The notes below the pieces were generated by a model. It made no database searches. It was not told the DNA's origin and saw nothing but the letters and a program-made list of their open reading frames with translations. This document shows, piece by piece, positions 1-9,959 of a stretch of DNA of 64,000 nucleotides. Both the position numbers and the translations under genes were made by a program. The stretch is from Corynebacterium sp. ACRQK. Its GTDB lineage: Bacteria > Actinomycetota > Actinomycetes > Mycobacteriales > Mycobacteriaceae. The DNA is taken from positions 186,001-250,000 of the forward strand of contig NZ_JAKRMU010000003.1 in NCBI RefSeq assembly GCF_022345965.1. The letters run 5' to 3'. Each line of letters opens with the position of its first letter. Position 1 is the first letter of the stretch.

Positions 1-627
1 CTGATCGTCAGCGCCGTGGCCGATCCACCGCCGCGCACCGGCTTCGTGGAACGCGCCCTCATCGCCGCCTTCGTCGGCGGCCTCACCCCGCTGGTCTGCC
101 TCACCAAATCCGACCTCGCCGACCCCAGCGCCTTCGCCGCCGAGTTCCGCGATCTCGACGTAGAGGTCCTCACCACCGGCGTCAGCGACTCCCTGGACGA
201 ACTCACCGAGCACATCACGGGCAAGGTCAGCGCCCTCGTCGGCCACTCCGGGGTGGGCAAATCCACCCTGTTTAATCGCCTCATCCCTGACGCGGAACGC
301 GCCACCGGAGAAGTCAGCGGGGTGGGCAAAGGCCGGCACACCTCCACCCAGTCCGTAGCGCTCCAGCTGCCCGCAGGCGGCTGGATTATCGACACTCCGG
401 GCATCCGCAGCCTGGGGCTGGCACACGTCGACCCGGACACCGTAGTGGACGTCTTCGAAGACCTCCGCGAGGTCACCGAAGACTGCCCCCGCGGCTGCAC
501 GCACATGGGTCCGCCCGCCGACCCGGAGTGCGCCCTGGATACCCTCACCGGTGCCTCCGCCCGGCGCGTCACCGCGATCCGCCGCTTGCTGGAGGCCCTG
601 CGCAGCAACAACGAGTGGGAAATGTAG
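1..627 (+). CDS. rsgA: Ribosome small-subunit GTPase RsgA (3' part only)
   Basis: The C-terminal part of the circularly permuted GTPase that checks late 30S subunit maturation and is released on GTP hydrolysis. The reading frame is open from base 1, so the N-terminal OB-fold lies outside the window. Visible are the G1 P-loop GHSGVGKST, the G3 motif DTPG and a C-terminal zinc knuckle of the C-x3-C-x-H-x7-C kind (DCPRGCTHMGPPADPEC). In permuted GTPases the G4-type motif precedes G1; here TKSD is seen near the start of the fragment, as expected. The gene runs toward two minus-strand genes and ends 9 bp before the first of them. Identification is firm; only the true start is unknown. Confidence 0.93.
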   Translation: MIVSAVADPPPRTGFVERALIAAFVGGLTPLVCLTKSDLADPSAFAAEFRDLDVEVLTTGVSDSLDELTEHITGKVSALVGHSGVGKSTLFNRLIPDAERATGEVSGVGKGRHTSTQSVALQLPAGGWIIDTPGIRSLGLAHVDPDTVVDVFEDLREVTEDCPRGCTHMGPPADPECALDTLTGASARRVTAIRRLLEALRSNNEWEM

Positions 628-635
628 CTAACCTG

Positions 636-1142
636 CTACATCAGATCCACCAGGAACGGCAGCTCCTTCGCGTCGTACCAGCTCATCAGGTTGTCCTCGC
701 AGTCCCCCAGCGCGAACTCCGCGTCCTCATCCCCCAGGTCAGCTGCGTCGATGCACTCGATCGCTTTCGCCGTGGCGGCCTCCGCGTCGGCGTCATCAAC
801 ATGGATCGCCAACAACTGCTGCACCTTCACAACCGCCGGGTCCAGCCGCACCACGGACTCGCCGTCGGTCGGCGCCAAAGTAACCGCCGAGTCATCGATC
901 TCCGCGCTGATCACCACGCGCCGGTGCGGGAAGCGCTCCTCCCCGCCCGCGCTGAGCAGCCGCAGCGAGGCCCGCGCGGCATCCAGGAAGGCCGTGTACG
1001 CCAGCTCCTCCTCGTCGCCGCCGGTGTAGAACTCCCGCACCGCCGGGGTCAGGGCAAAGCCAACCGCAGACCGCACCGGGTGTTCCCCCTGCTCCGCAAG
1101 GGTGCCCAGCATGTCAAAGGTCGCGGGAATGTACACCAGCAT
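636..1142 (-). CDS. DUF6912-like conserved actinobacterial protein
   Basis: A 168-residue soluble protein beginning MLVYIPATFDML, a start shared by a conserved actinobacterial family of unknown function (DUF6912, recalled rather than searched). There is no signal peptide or membrane segment and the central part is rich in acidic residues and alanine. It lies 3 bp downstream of the HAD-like gene on the same strand, so the two are probably co-transcribed. No catalytic motif is recognised and no function is proposed. Confidence 0.7.
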   Translation of the reverse strand: MLVYIPATFDMLGTLAEQGEHPVRSAVGFALTPAVREFYTGGDEEELAYTAFLDAARASLRLLSAGGEERFPHRRVVISAEIDDSAVTLAPTDGESVVRLDPAVVKVQQLLAIHVDDADAEAATAKAIECIDAADLGDEDAEFALGDCEDNLMSWYDAKELPFLVDLM

Positions 1143-1145
1143 GGT

Positions 1146-1556
1146 TTAGAACTCCCCCTCCAGCTCGAACACGCCGGTGATCTCCACCACCGCGCGATCG
1201 AACTGCTGGTAGTAGATGCCAATCAGGCCGGCATCCACGGCGCCGCGGATGTTCAGGATGTTGTCGTCCACCAGCACCAGATCCTGCTGCGGCAGGTCCA
1301 GACGGTCGGCGGTGATACGGAAGATCTCCTCCGAGGGCTTCTCCGCCCCAACCTCGCCGGAAAGCACCACGGCATCCACGTAACCGCCCTCCAGCCACGT
1401 GCGGATGGGGGCAGCTCCCGCCCCGCCCGGATCGTTGGAAAGAATCGCCGTGGCAATGCCCTCCGCTCGCGCTGCTGCCAGCAGCTTGCGCCACCGCCTG
1501 CGGTCTTCCTCGGCACCGTCCAACACTCCGCAATAATCAACTACTAGTCCACGCAT
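1146..1556 (-). CDS. Small HAD-like hydrolase
   Basis: A 136-residue protein of the haloacid dehalogenase type. Motif I is seen as VVDYCGVLD, where the usual DxD is degenerate because the second aspartate is replaced by a glycine or cysteine position. Motif II is AILSNDPGG (Ser/Asn type) and motif III/IV is LVLVDDNILNIRGA, a typical acidic pair. It lacks a large cap domain and is short for the family (usually 200 or more residues), so it may be a core-only HAD or have reduced activity. It forms a two-gene unit with the DUF6912-like gene. The substrate cannot be inferred. Confidence 0.75.
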   Translation of the reverse strand: MRGLVVDYCGVLDGAEEDRRRWRKLLAAARAEGIATAILSNDPGGAGAAPIRTWLEGGYVDAVVLSGEVGAEKPSEEIFRITADRLDLPQQDLVLVDDNILNIRGAVDAGLIGIYYQQFDRAVVEITGVFELEGEF

Positions 1557-1692
1557 GCCCTATATTCTGCCATCTTTTCGCCCTCCGGCGCCCCGCGGGG
1601 CATGCACTTCGCTATAGTTATGCCCGTATGGCGCCTTCGGGGGAACGCACCGTACAGCTTCACTGGCATGAACAACAGGGGGATTTTCTTTC

Positions 1693-2193
1693 GTGACCAC
1701 TTCAACTACCACGCGCCCACTTCCGGACTTCGTGTTCCTGCGCCCACCCACCCCGGCCGTCGCTGTGCAGGCCGCCGAGGAGGAGGTCACTGATTCTTTT
1801 CGGGACGCCAACACCCCACCGCCCCAGCGCATCGCGCAGATCGTAAAAATGTGGCTGGAGGCTTTGGAAGGCCGCCGTCCGATCGACCATTTGCGCCGCG
1901 CGCCCTTCGGCGAGCGCGTGCTAGAGCAACTGCGAGTCCGCCGGCACGTGCGCCCAGAACCGACGAGTGGGCGGGTGGAAAAGGGGGCGTCAATAATAAG
2001 CCTGCACATCCAGCCCAGCGCGGGCGATTGCGTCCGCTTTTGCGCATCGGTGAAGATGGGCGAACGGGTGCGGGCCATTGCGGGAAGCATGTCGCAGCAC
2101 ACGCAGAAACGCCGCGCGGAGCTGCATCAACTGCACAGCTCCGCGCGGCGTGGGGTCAAGGTCTGGGCGATCGATAGCCTCAGCTTGATTTAA
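1693..2193 (+). CDS. Rv3235-family protein
   Basis: A 166-residue protein starting at a GTG. The arrangement of an Arg/Pro-rich N-terminus, a central helix containing [11 protein letters not shown] and a C-terminal basic segment next to secA matches my recollection of the Rv3235 family (DUF6459). Its function is unknown. It converges on secA and the two stop codons overlap by 4 bp. A -10-like TATAGT at 1613-1618 could give a 5' leader of about 70 nt. No signal peptide or membrane segment is seen. The family assignment is from memory of conserved context and is moderate in strength. Confidence 0.6.
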   Translation: MTTSTTTRPLPDFVFLRPPTPAVAVQAAEEEVTDSFRDANTPPPQRIAQIVKMWLEALEGRRPIDHLRRAPFGERVLEQLRVRRHVRPEPTSGRVEKGASIISLHIQPSAGDCVRFCASVKMGERVRAIAGSMSQHTQKRRAELHQLHSSARRGVKVWAIDSLSLI

Positions 2194-4793
2194 CCACCCA
2201 TGGTGGTCTGCGTGGCGCGGTCCACGGCCACGCCCTCGTTGCCCGCGGCCGGGTCATCGACGTGCACCTGACCGGCCTGCTTCAGCTGGTTACGCACCAG
2301 GAAAAGCTGGCGAACGGTCTCTTCCTTGATGCCGTCCTTCATGTGGTTAAACATGTCGCCGCCCTCGCGCTGGTACTCCACCAGAGGATCGCGCTGCGCC
2401 ATTGCGCGCAGGCCGATGCCCTCCTTCAGGTAGTCCATCTCGTAGAGGTGCTCACGCCACTTCTGGTCCACAACGTTCAGCAGGGCTGCGCGCTCCATGC
2501 CACGCATCTGCTCCTCGCCGGCGATCTCCGTGACCTTCTCCTCCAGCTCGTCGTACTCGCGGTTGGCATCGTCAAGCAGGGCCTCGAGCAACTGAGAGGA
2601 GCTCAGCTCACCCGAGCGACCGTAATCATCGCCTTCCACCAGTTCCTCGTGGGTAAAGGTCGGGCCGTAAAGGGAATCCAGGGCGTTCCACAGGGTATCC
2701 AAATCCCAGTCCTCGACAAAACCCTCAGCCGTCGCGCCGTCGACGTATGCCTCAACGGTGTCCTTCAGCATGTTGCGGATCTGCTTCTCCACATCCTCAC
2801 CCTCGAGGATCTGGCGGCGCTCGCCGTAGATCACCTTGCGCTGCTCGTTCATGACTTCGTCGTACTTAAGCACGTTCTTGCGCATTTCGAAGTTGGCGGA
2901 CTCCACCTGGGACTGTGCGCCCTTGATGGCATTAGTGACCATCTTCGAGTCGATTGCCTCGTCGTCCGGGATGTTCAGGCGAGTCATCATCGCCTCCATC
3001 GTCTGGCCGACGAAACGCACCATCAGATCGTCACGCATGGACAGGTAGAAGCGGGTCTCGCCCGGATCGCCCTGACGTGCGGAACGGCCACGCAGCTGGT
3101 TGTCGATGCGGCGGGATTCGTGACGCTCCGTGCCCAGCACGTACAGGCCACCGACCTCGCGGACCTCCTCCGCCTCTTCCTTGGACTCCTCGCGGACCTT
3201 CTCGATCTCGTCGTTCCAGGCCGCTTCGTATTCCTCCGGAGTCTCCACCGGATCCAGGCCGCGCTCGCGCAGGTTGATGTCGGCGATGATGTCCGGGTTA
3301 CCACCCAGCACGATGTCGGTACCACGGCCGGCCATGTTGGTAGCCACGGTGACGGCGCCCAGACGGCCTGCCTGGGCGACGATCTCCGCTTCCTTCTCGT
3401 GGTACTTCGCGTTCAGCACGTTGTGCTTGATGCCGCGGCGTTGCAGCAGCTTGGACAGGTACTCGGAACGCTCCACGGAGGTGGTACCCACCAGCACCGG
3501 TTGGCCGACCTCCACGCGCTCGGCGATGTCCTCGGCCACAGCCTCGAACTTCGCCTCCTGCGTCTTGTAGATCAGGTCGACGTGATCCTTACGCTTGTTT
3601 TCCTTGTTCGTCGGGATCGCGGCAACGTCCAGCTTGTAGGTGGACTTCAGCTCGGCGGCCTCGGTCTCCGCCGTACCGGTCATGCCGGCCAGCTTGTCGT
3701 ACAGGCGGAAGTAGTTCTGCAGGGTAACGGTGGCCAGCGTCTGGTTCTCATTCTTGATCTCGACGTGTTCCTTCGCCTCGATCGCCTGGTGGATGCCCTC
3801 GTTGTAGCGACGGCCGTCCAGGATACGGCCGGTGAACTCGTCGACGATGACGACCTCGCCGTTGCGGACAATGTAGTCCTTATCGCGAGTGAACAGCTCC
3901 TTGGCCTTGATGGAGTTGTTCAGATAGCTCACCAGCTGCGAGTGCTCCGGGGCGTACAGGTTCTCGATGCCCAGCTGGTTCTCGACAAACTCCACGCCCT
4001 CTTCCTTGACGCCCACGGTCTTTTTCCGCTCGTCAACTTCGTAGTGGATGTCGCGGGTTAGCTTCGGGGCGATTGCGGCGAAGGCGGTGAACCACTTGCT
4101 GGAGCCCTCGACGGGGCCGGAGATGATCAGCGGGGTACGGGCTTCGTCGATGAGGATCGAGTCGACCTCATCCACGATGGCGTAGTTGTGTCCACGCTGC
4201 ACCAGGTCGTTCAGGGAATGCACCATGTTATCGCGCAGGTAGTCGAAGCCGAACTCGTTGTTCGTGCCATAAGTGATGTCGGCGTTGTAGGCCTCACGTC
4301 GCTCAGCGGGGTTCTTGCCGCTCAGGATCACATCGGTGCTGAGCCCCAGGAAGCGGTGCACACGGCCCATCCACTCGGCGTCACGCTTTGCCAGGTAGTC
4401 GTTCACGGTAACGACATGCACGCCCTTGCCGGACAGTGCGTTGAGGTATGCGGGGAGCACACAGGTCAGGGTCTTACCCTCACCGGTCTTCATCTCGGAA
4501 ACATAACCGAAGTGGAGGCCAGCGCCACCCATGATCTGCACCTTGTAGTGCTTCTGGCCGAGCACGCGCCAGGAGGCCTCACGCGCTGTGGCAAAAGCCT
4601 CGAGCAGGATGTCGTCCAGGCTCTCGCCGTCTTCCTGAACTCGCTTCTTCAGCTCGTCGGTTTTGGCCTGCAGCTCCTCGTCGGTGAGTTCGGTGTATTC
4701 CTCATCGAGGTCCATCACCTGGTCGGCGATTTTCGCGAGACGCTTGACCGCACGGCCTTCGCCCATACGGAGGATTTTCGAAAGTCCTAGCAC
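2190..4793 (-). CDS. secA: Preprotein translocase ATPase SecA1
   Basis: The 867-residue motor ATPase that drives preproteins through SecYEG. Walker A is MKTGEGKT at about residues 101-108 and Walker B is the DEVD near residue 209. The helicase-like motif MAGRGTDI and the [23 protein letters not shown] stretch of NBD2 are present. The C-terminus ends in a short variable tail without the CxCxSGxK-type zinc motif that binds SecB, as is usual for actinobacterial SecA1, since these bacteria rely on other targeting. The start is the ATG of [13 protein letters not shown]. It lies downstream of hpf behind a terminator, so it probably has its own promoter in the 114-bp stretch between that terminator and the start codon. 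Confidence 0.97.
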   Translation of the reverse strand: MLGLSKILRMGEGRAVKRLAKIADQVMDLDEEYTELTDEELQAKTDELKKRVQEDGESLDDILLEAFATAREASWRVLGQKHYKVQIMGGAGLHFGYVSEMKTGEGKTLTCVLPAYLNALSGKGVHVVTVNDYLAKRDAEWMGRVHRFLGLSTDVILSGKNPAERREAYNADITYGTNNEFGFDYLRDNMVHSLNDLVQRGHNYAIVDEVDSILIDEARTPLIISGPVEGSSKWFTAFAAIAPKLTRDIHYEVDERKKTVGVKEEGVEFVENQLGIENLYAPEHSQLVSYLNNSIKAKELFTRDKDYIVRNGEVVIVDEFTGRILDGRRYNEGIHQAIEAKEHVEIKNENQTLATVTLQNYFRLYDKLAGMTGTAETEAAELKSTYKLDVAAIPTNKENKRKDHVDLIYKTQEAKFEAVAEDIAERVEVGQPVLVGTTSVERSEYLSKLLQRRGIKHNVLNAKYHEKEAEIVAQAGRLGAVTVATNMAGRGTDIVLGGNPDIIADINLRERGLDPVETPEEYEAAWNDEIEKVREESKEEAEEVREVGGLYVLGTERHESRRIDNQLRGRSARQGDPGETRFYLSMRDDLMVRFVGQTMEAMMTRLNIPDDEAIDSKMVTNAIKGAQSQVESANFEMRKNVLKYDEVMNEQRKVIYGERRQILEGEDVEKQIRNMLKDTVEAYVDGATAEGFVEDWDLDTLWNALDSLYGPTFTHEELVEGDDYGRSGELSSSQLLEALLDDANREYDELEEKVTEIAGEEQMRGMERAALLNVVDQKWREHLYEMDYLKEGIGLRAMAQRDPLVEYQREGGDMFNHMKDGIKEETVRQLFLVRNQLKQAGQVHVDDPAAGNEGVAVDRATQTTMGG

Positions 4794-4907
4794 GCTGATG
4801 CTGTCCTTTGCTCGATTTCTAAAACTGGTTAGCTAATTGGTCGGCTTCGGATAATCCTACCCCCACCCCCAAGGCCGGGGGCAACTACACCCGGCAAGTC
4901 CAGGCAT

Positions 4908-4946
4908 AAAAAACCCGGCCTCCACAGGTTAGTCGTGAGGGCCGGG
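4908..4946 (-). terminator. Rho-independent terminator after hpf
   Basis: An inverted repeat with arms 4914-4920 (cccggcc) and 4940-4946 (ggccggg) is followed on the minus strand by a run of six T residues at 4913-4908. This is the arrangement expected to end hpf transcription 33 bp after its stop codon and to separate it from secA. Confidence 0.85.
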
Positions 4947-4978
4947 CTGCTGGGTTAAAGACGAATTAGAGAAAAATG

Positions 4979-5671
4979 TTACTTCTCTGCGTCCTTCTCC
5001 TCCAGGGTGATCAGACCGTAGTCGAAAGCGTGGCGACGGTACACCACGGACGGCTGGCCGGTCTCCTCGTTAATGAACAGGAAGAAGTCGTGACCCACGA
5101 GCTCCATCTCGCTCAGCGCCTGGTCAACGCTGATCGGAGCCGACTTGTGTACCTTCTTGCGCACGATCTGGCCAGGCTTGAACTGATCCTCGTAGGGGTC
5201 GACGTCGTACGGACCTGCCTCCTCCGGCTTGGTCTCAGCCTTCGGCTGTGCCTCTTCCACCAGGCTGGCAGCTGCCTCGCCCATGGACATCGGAGCGCGG
5301 TGGCCGGAACGGGCGATCTTGCGACGTGCCTTCACCTTGCGCAGGGAGCGCTCCATGCGGCCGATTGCGACCTCGAGGGCAGCGTAGAAGGAGTCTTCCT
5401 TAGCTTCTGCGCGAGCGATGTGTCCCTTGCCGGTTGCGGTAATCTGCAGGCGATCCTGCTGGTCGCCACGGCGCGGGTTGGGCTCGTGCTGCAGCTCCAC
5501 GTGGAAGAACGTGAGGGTCGGATCCAGGCGCTCGATCTTTGCGAGCTTGCCCTTGACGCGGTCTGCGAAGTGCTCTGGCACCTCAACGTTGCGTCCCGTG
5601 ATCTCTACGCCTGCCTCGGGTGCAGCAAGTTCCTCGTTGCCAAAGTCGGACGAGTTTTTTCCGGTCGACAT
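4979..5671 (-). CDS. hpf: Long-form ribosome hibernation promoting factor
   Basis: A 230-residue long-type HPF (RaiA family). The N-terminal S30AE domain (about residues 20-125) binds the decoding region of the 30S subunit. An Ala/Glu-rich linker follows, then a C-terminal dimerisation domain (about 170-225, with the conserved VRKKVHKSAPISVDQA and FFLFINEETGQPSVVYRR stretches). In this family the C-terminal domain pairs two 70S ribosomes into inactive 100S particles in stationary phase. The gene stands alone between comF and secA. A 130-bp upstream gap holds a -10-like TAGAAT and a 10-bp palindrome, and a strong terminator follows. Confidence 0.95.
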   Translation of the reverse strand: MSTGKNSSDFGNEELAAPEAGVEITGRNVEVPEHFADRVKGKLAKIERLDPTLTFFHVELQHEPNPRRGDQQDRLQITATGKGHIARAEAKEDSFYAALEVAIGRMERSLRKVKARRKIARSGHRAPMSMGEAAASLVEEAQPKAETKPEEAGPYDVDPYEDQFKPGQIVRKKVHKSAPISVDQALSEMELVGHDFFLFINEETGQPSVVYRRHAFDYGLITLEEKDAEK

Positions 5672-5748
5672 TGCTCAACCTCCAAAGTCATTCACCGCCA
5701 AAATCGGGCCGGATTACCCATCTTCCAACGGCGATCGTTCCAATTCCT

Positions 5749-5785
5749 ATTCTACCTATCACCGTTGCTGCACTTGTGTATACAC
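5749..5785 (-). promoter_or_regulatory. Candidate hpf promoter with 10-bp palindrome
   Basis: On the minus strand a -10-like TAGAAT (5754-5749) lies 78 bp before the hpf start codon. The perfect palindrome GTGTATACAC at 5776-5785 overlaps the place where a -35 element would sit, which is how a repressor site is often placed. No convincing -35 hexamer is visible. Both the promoter and an operator role are inferences. Confidence 0.35.
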
Positions 5786-5801
5786 CCCTTATTGATGTGA
5801 T

Positions 5802-6485
5802 CTACGCACCGGCCAATACCAGCGTCAATCGCGGCCGTACTCCCCGGACCGCCAGAGCCAGCGCAAACTGCGCTGTTGTGGCGCCGGTAGTGCACACGTC
5901 ATCCACAATCACAACCTCCCCCACGCCACGCAATCGTCCGACCCCTGCCGAGTCGAACAGGATGCTGCTGGCCACGTTTTCGCGTCGCTGATGGCGGTTC
6001 AGCCCTACCGAGTCCACACTCGTCTCGCTTAGCCACGCCACCGGGTGGACCTCCACTCCGGGATACAGCGCGGCGGCAACGTGGCAAAAGCGGGCAACAA
6101 TGTCCCCGCCGCGCTTCCGCGCCGCCGATCTGCGGGTGGGAGCGGGTACCAGCACTACTCTCCCCAAACGCGGATCGGGCACCAAGCCCAGGCCACTAAC
6201 GTGCAGAATTCCGGCGGCAAGAACTCTGCCGGCCACGTCTATGGCCGCCGGCCGTAGTCTCTCCTTGGCGCTGAGGATTAGCATCCGCCTCGCTCCGCCG
6301 TACACCCCACTGGCGAAGACGGGCACTACCGACACTCGTGGTTGCCAGCGTTGCCAACGCTGCATCAACTGGAGCCCGCAAGCCTCGCACAGTTGTCCAC
6401 CGGTCACCGCCCCGCAGCACACACAGTCCGCCCGCCACACCAGCCCGGCAAGCGCACCGAAGTCCCCCTTAATCCCCACGGGCAC
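5802..6485 (-). CDS. ComF-family phosphoribosyltransferase-like protein
   Basis: A 227-residue ComF-type protein. An N-terminal cysteine cluster (CVCC and CEAC, about residues 21-36) forms a likely zinc ribbon. The C-terminal phosphoribosyltransferase fold carries the PRPP loop VVIVDDVCTTGATT. In competent bacteria ComF helps import single-stranded DNA; in actinobacteria the role is unproven. The start is a GTG 5 bp after lpqB, so the gene is the last in the mtrA-mtrB-lpqB-comF run. A second in-frame GTG two codons later is an equally possible start. Confidence 0.88.
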   Translation of the reverse strand: MPVGIKGDFGALAGLVWRADCVCCGAVTGGQLCEACGLQLMQRWQRWQPRVSVVPVFASGVYGGARRMLILSAKERLRPAAIDVAGRVLAAGILHVSGLGLVPDPRLGRVVLVPAPTRRSAARKRGGDIVARFCHVAAALYPGVEVHPVAWLSETSVDSVGLNRHQRRENVASSILFDSAGVGRLRGVGEVVIVDDVCTTGATTAQFALALAVRGVRPRLTLVLAGA

Positions 6486-6490
6486 TCAGC

Positions 6491-8224
6491 CTAGTCGGCT
6501 AGCACCGGGGTTGCCCGCTTTCCCTGCATAGTCGGTACTTCGCGCCAGAAGCGCGACTCCTCGGAGGTGACGTCGAACTGCATCAACGCATTGGCATCCG
6601 TGACGTAAATCTTGCTGCCGTCCGTGGCCACCGACACCACCGGGGCGGATAGGTTGCGGCCCGTGATCTGCTGCGAATAGGACCCATCAACCTCGATATC
6701 CCACACTGGGGCATCATTGGCGCGCGTGCCCACCAGGACGGACCCGTCATCAGACCAGTCGGCGCTGACCGCGGTATCACCCACGGCATGTCCGATCTCC
6801 ACCGGCGCGCCCAGCCGTTTCGTGCCATCGTCGGTCTTCTCCAACGTCACCACGTAAACCCTTCCGTTCACGATCATCACGGCGCGGGCACCGTCGTGCG
6901 ATACGCGGAATACACTGATGCGCTTCTCGTCCCCGTCGACCATTCGCATCGTGGAGCTATCCACCTTCTGCTCCCCCACGGCGCCGGTCTCCGGGTTGCG
7001 AGTGATCTCCGTGATCCGCTCGCCATCGGCTACCACGTAGGCCGATGTGGCATCCAAGCCCCAGGTCGGGCGCGTCAGCGAATCCGCCCGCACGGAGCTC
7101 ACGGGCTGATCCCCCTTCGCCCCGATCATCAACTGGCGCGGTTCATCGCCGCGTCCGGTTACGGCCGCGAAGACTTCGTCCCGCGGGCTGAGGGCCACAG
7201 ATTCGACATATTGCTGTGCAAGCCAGCCGTCCAGCTTCTGCGCTCGCGTCCCGTCCTGCTGGTAGATGTCGCCGCCGGATACGGCCCGCAACGGCGCCTG
7301 CACCTGCACATTCGGGTCGTATTGCGAAAGGTCCTGCACCAGCCACTTGCCATGCATTTCATCGTTCATAGGCGTGCCGTCCGCCGTGAGCTCATAAGGT
7401 CCACGAACCTCGGACCCCGCCAGCGTCCACACCACCTGAGCCGCCAGCAGTCGACGCGCGTCTGGCGATAGTTCCTGCAGTCCGGTGAAGTGTACAGCGG
7501 GGTCTCCCTCGTTGTCGCTGGAGACCTGGGCGGTGGCGTCCTCAGGAATAAGGTTTCGCACCGCCTTCTTTAAACGGTCCTGCGGCCCCGCAACCAGCAA
7601 CGAGACCAGGGAGGCGGTGGTGGACTGCTGTCCGGTGTAGATCCAACGGCGGTCCGGCACAAGCGCCCGACCGTTGATATCCGGGAAGTAGATGTTCCGC
7701 GCGCGGTAGGTGCCCACGAAGTCCTGCCGATCCAGCACCACGACGTTCGGCAGGTTGCTGATGCGCCACTGGCCATCGACATTTTGCATCTCGTAGCTGG
7801 TCTCGAACGCGGTGTACTGCGGGTCAAACACGCCGCCCACGCCGAGTGTGCCGACGATATTGCCGCGCACGCGGTAGGTGATCTTCGAATCATCGCCCGG
7901 GCCTTCGGAGGCGATGTCGATCCGGTCCAGCACCATCGTCGGCGCATCGGACTGCCACCGCCCCTGCATGCCGCTGGTGAGGAACCTTTTTGCCGCCTGG
8001 TGGTTGCGCAGCGGGTGGGCGCTGGCGGTGAAGAAATCGCGTAGCAGCAGGTCGGAAGGCTGCCCATCGGTCGGGGTCGGCGCCTCTTGCCCGCTGGGGG
8101 CCGGAGCGTAGCTAGAGATCGCCTCGGGACTCGTATCGTCCGGCAGGGTCGAGCACGCCGCGAGTAGGCCCAAACCGACTACCGCGGCCAGTACCTTTTT
8201 GACCTTTGTGGTCTTGTTACTCAT
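6491..8224 (-). CDS. lpqB: Lipoprotein LpqB, MtrB partner
   Basis: A lipoprotein of 577 residues from the chosen ATG. The signal peptide with lipobox LLAACS places the lipidated cysteine near residue 23. A GerMN-like domain lies in the first half and an LpqB-type beta-propeller in the C-terminal half. In mycobacteria LpqB interacts with the sensor domain of MtrB and affects MtrA phosphorylation and cell-wall homeostasis. The start 8224 is chosen over an ATG one codon upstream because it sits 5 nt from the AGGGGG ribosome-binding site, and because longer versions would place a basic stretch before the signal peptide. It overlaps the mtrB stop by 8 bp, indicating translational coupling. Confidence 0.95.
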   Translation of the reverse strand: MSNKTTKVKKVLAAVVGLGLLAACSTLPDDTSPEAISSYAPAPSGQEAPTPTDGQPSDLLLRDFFTASAHPLRNHQAAKRFLTSGMQGRWQSDAPTMVLDRIDIASEGPGDDSKITYRVRGNIVGTLGVGGVFDPQYTAFETSYEMQNVDGQWRISNLPNVVVLDRQDFVGTYRARNIYFPDINGRALVPDRRWIYTGQQSTTASLVSLLVAGPQDRLKKAVRNLIPEDATAQVSSDNEGDPAVHFTGLQELSPDARRLLAAQVVWTLAGSEVRGPYELTADGTPMNDEMHGKWLVQDLSQYDPNVQVQAPLRAVSGGDIYQQDGTRAQKLDGWLAQQYVESVALSPRDEVFAAVTGRGDEPRQLMIGAKGDQPVSSVRADSLTRPTWGLDATSAYVVADGERITEITRNPETGAVGEQKVDSSTMRMVDGDEKRISVFRVSHDGARAVMIVNGRVYVVTLEKTDDGTKRLGAPVEIGHAVGDTAVSADWSDDGSVLVGTRANDAPVWDIEVDGSYSQQITGRNLSAPVVSVATDGSKIYVTDANALMQFDVTSEESRFWREVPTMQGKRATPVLAD

Positions 8225-9953
8225 CATCGCCCCCTTCTTGTTCTTGGGTAGTGACGCCCTCAGCCCCCACCGCCAAAGGCAGCGGCGAAGCATTTACCTT
8301 GTGTCCCTGCTCCAGCGGGAGGGTCAACAGGAAGCACGCGCCCACGCCGGGTTCGCCGATGGCCTCGAGGCGACCGCCGTGCAAATTGGCATCCTCCTTG
8401 GCGATGGCCAGGCCCAAGCCAGTGCCGCCCGTGCGGCGCTCGCGCGACGGGTCGGAGCGCCAGAAGCGGTTAAAGACCATCTCCTCCTCGCCGGGTTTCA
8501 GCCCCACTCCGTGGTCGATGACGGCGACTGCCAGTGCGTCCTTGCCGATGGCCATCTTCACGTCGATCGGATTTCCTTCCGAGTGGTCGACGGCATTGGC
8601 CAGGAGGTTGCGCAGGATGCGCTCCACGCGGCGCGAGTCCACGGCGACAATCACGGGGTCTTCCGGCAAGTCCACGTTGAACTCGGTGCCGATCTCCTCG
8701 GCGATGGCACGCACCTGCTGCAGAGCGGAGCGCACCACGCCGCGCACGTCTACCTTTTCAGCGGATAGGTTTGCCACACCCGCGTCGTGCCGGGAGATCT
8801 CCAGCAGGTCGCTTAGGAGGGTCTCGAAGCGGTCGAGCTCTTTCGTCATCAGGTGAGCTGCCCGGGCGGTCAGAGGATCGAGCTCGTCGGCGTTGTCTTC
8901 GATCATGTCCGCCGCCATACGCACCGTCGTAAGCGGGGTGCGCAGCTCGTGGGAAACGTCGGATGTGAATTGGCGCTGCAGCGAGCCGAATTCTTCCAGG
9001 TTGCGAATTTGGGTGGAGAGTTTCTCTGCCATGTCGTTGAAGCTGTAGGCGAGCCTGGCGACTTCGTCTTGGCCGTCCACAACCATGCGTTCGTGCAGGT
9101 GGCCCGCCGCCAGCTTCTCGGCGATCTTCGAGGCCGCGCGGACCGGGCCGATGATCTGCTGGGAGAACACCCAGCCGATCACCAGCAGCAGGATGATGAG
9201 GACGATCCCACCGGCCATCAGCAGGCCGCGCATAAGGTTCAGTGTGGCCTCTTCGGAGGTCAGCGGCACCAGCAGGTAGAGCTCTAGACCAGGGATATCG
9301 GAGTATACGGGACTGCCGATAATGAGTGCCTTGTAACTGCCGTTTTCACCGTCGACGCTGGCGTACTGGTAGGCCACCTGACCCTGATGCACAAACTCGC
9401 GCAGATTTTCAGGGATATCGATGTTATTGGGAATCCGCGTTTCCGTCTTGCTGGCATTGTTGGCGATAAGCACCGAGTCGTACACTGGGACGCTTGTCTG
9501 CTCCACCCCTGCCGAACGGTTGGTCAGCACAGCCCTGGCGGAAGTCAGCCGCACGGACACCGGATTGGAGGAGTCGGTGGCGCTGATCTGCTCTTCCACC
9601 GCCGTGCGTGCGCGGTCCATGCTGTCTATGGCCTCGGAGAACTTGGTGGCCAGCAGCTGCTGGCTCAGAAAGCCCACCAGGAGGAAGCCGATGAGCAGGA
9701 ACGCAAAGGTACTGGAGGCCAGCACGCTGCCGATCACTCGCAGCTGGATGGACTGGTGCCAGCGCAAGCGGATCGAGTTGATGAGCCGCCGCCAGGTATC
9801 CCGAGGCCGGCGGAAGAAGTCGCGCAGCACGGACCAAAACGTCGCACCCGCGGTTAGCGTCTTCCCCTGCACTTTCTGCGGGAAACCCGGGGCCTTCGGT
9901 TGCGTTTGGCGGGCCGGCTTCTGCTTCTTGACCTTTGCTTGTTCCTGCTCCAC
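8217..9953 (-). CDS. mtrB: Sensor histidine kinase MtrB
   Basis: A 578-residue membrane sensor kinase. TM1 is about residues 72-96, an extracytoplasmic domain lies between about 100 and 240, and TM2 is about 243-264. A HAMP domain follows, then HisKA with the phospho-accepting histidine at about 335 in SHELRTP. The HATPase domain has an N box (RNLLANAVDHSEG), DHGVGL and GTGLGLAIAK. It phosphorylates MtrA and senses envelope or osmotic conditions and the division site in relatives. The gene sits 6 bp after mtrA and overlaps lpqB. The start is a GTG. Confidence 0.97.
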   Translation of the reverse strand: MEQEQAKVKKQKPARQTQPKAPGFPQKVQGKTLTAGATFWSVLRDFFRRPRDTWRRLINSIRLRWHQSIQLRVIGSVLASSTFAFLLIGFLLVGFLSQQLLATKFSEAIDSMDRARTAVEEQISATDSSNPVSVRLTSARAVLTNRSAGVEQTSVPVYDSVLIANNASKTETRIPNNIDIPENLREFVHQGQVAYQYASVDGENGSYKALIIGSPVYSDIPGLELYLLVPLTSEEATLNLMRGLLMAGGIVLIILLLVIGWVFSQQIIGPVRAASKIAEKLAAGHLHERMVVDGQDEVARLAYSFNDMAEKLSTQIRNLEEFGSLQRQFTSDVSHELRTPLTTVRMAADMIEDNADELDPLTARAAHLMTKELDRFETLLSDLLEISRHDAGVANLSAEKVDVRGVVRSALQQVRAIAEEIGTEFNVDLPEDPVIVAVDSRRVERILRNLLANAVDHSEGNPIDVKMAIGKDALAVAVIDHGVGLKPGEEEMVFNRFWRSDPSRERRTGGTGLGLAIAKEDANLHGGRLEAIGEPGVGACFLLTLPLEQGHKVNASPLPLAVGAEGVTTQEQEGGDDE

Positions 9954-9959
9954 GAGAAC

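Noticed and set aside
528..1547. Plus-strand frame of about 340 codons over the DUF6912-like and HAD-like genes
   Set aside because: Composition (many Arg, His, Gln and Val) is typical of a shadow frame, and both minus-strand genes have family features.
2262..4061. A long open frame antisense to secA (about 600 codons)
   Set aside because: It is the opposite strand of a highly conserved gene; high G+C leaves antisense frames open by chance. The product is low in recognisable motifs and has no ribosome-binding site.
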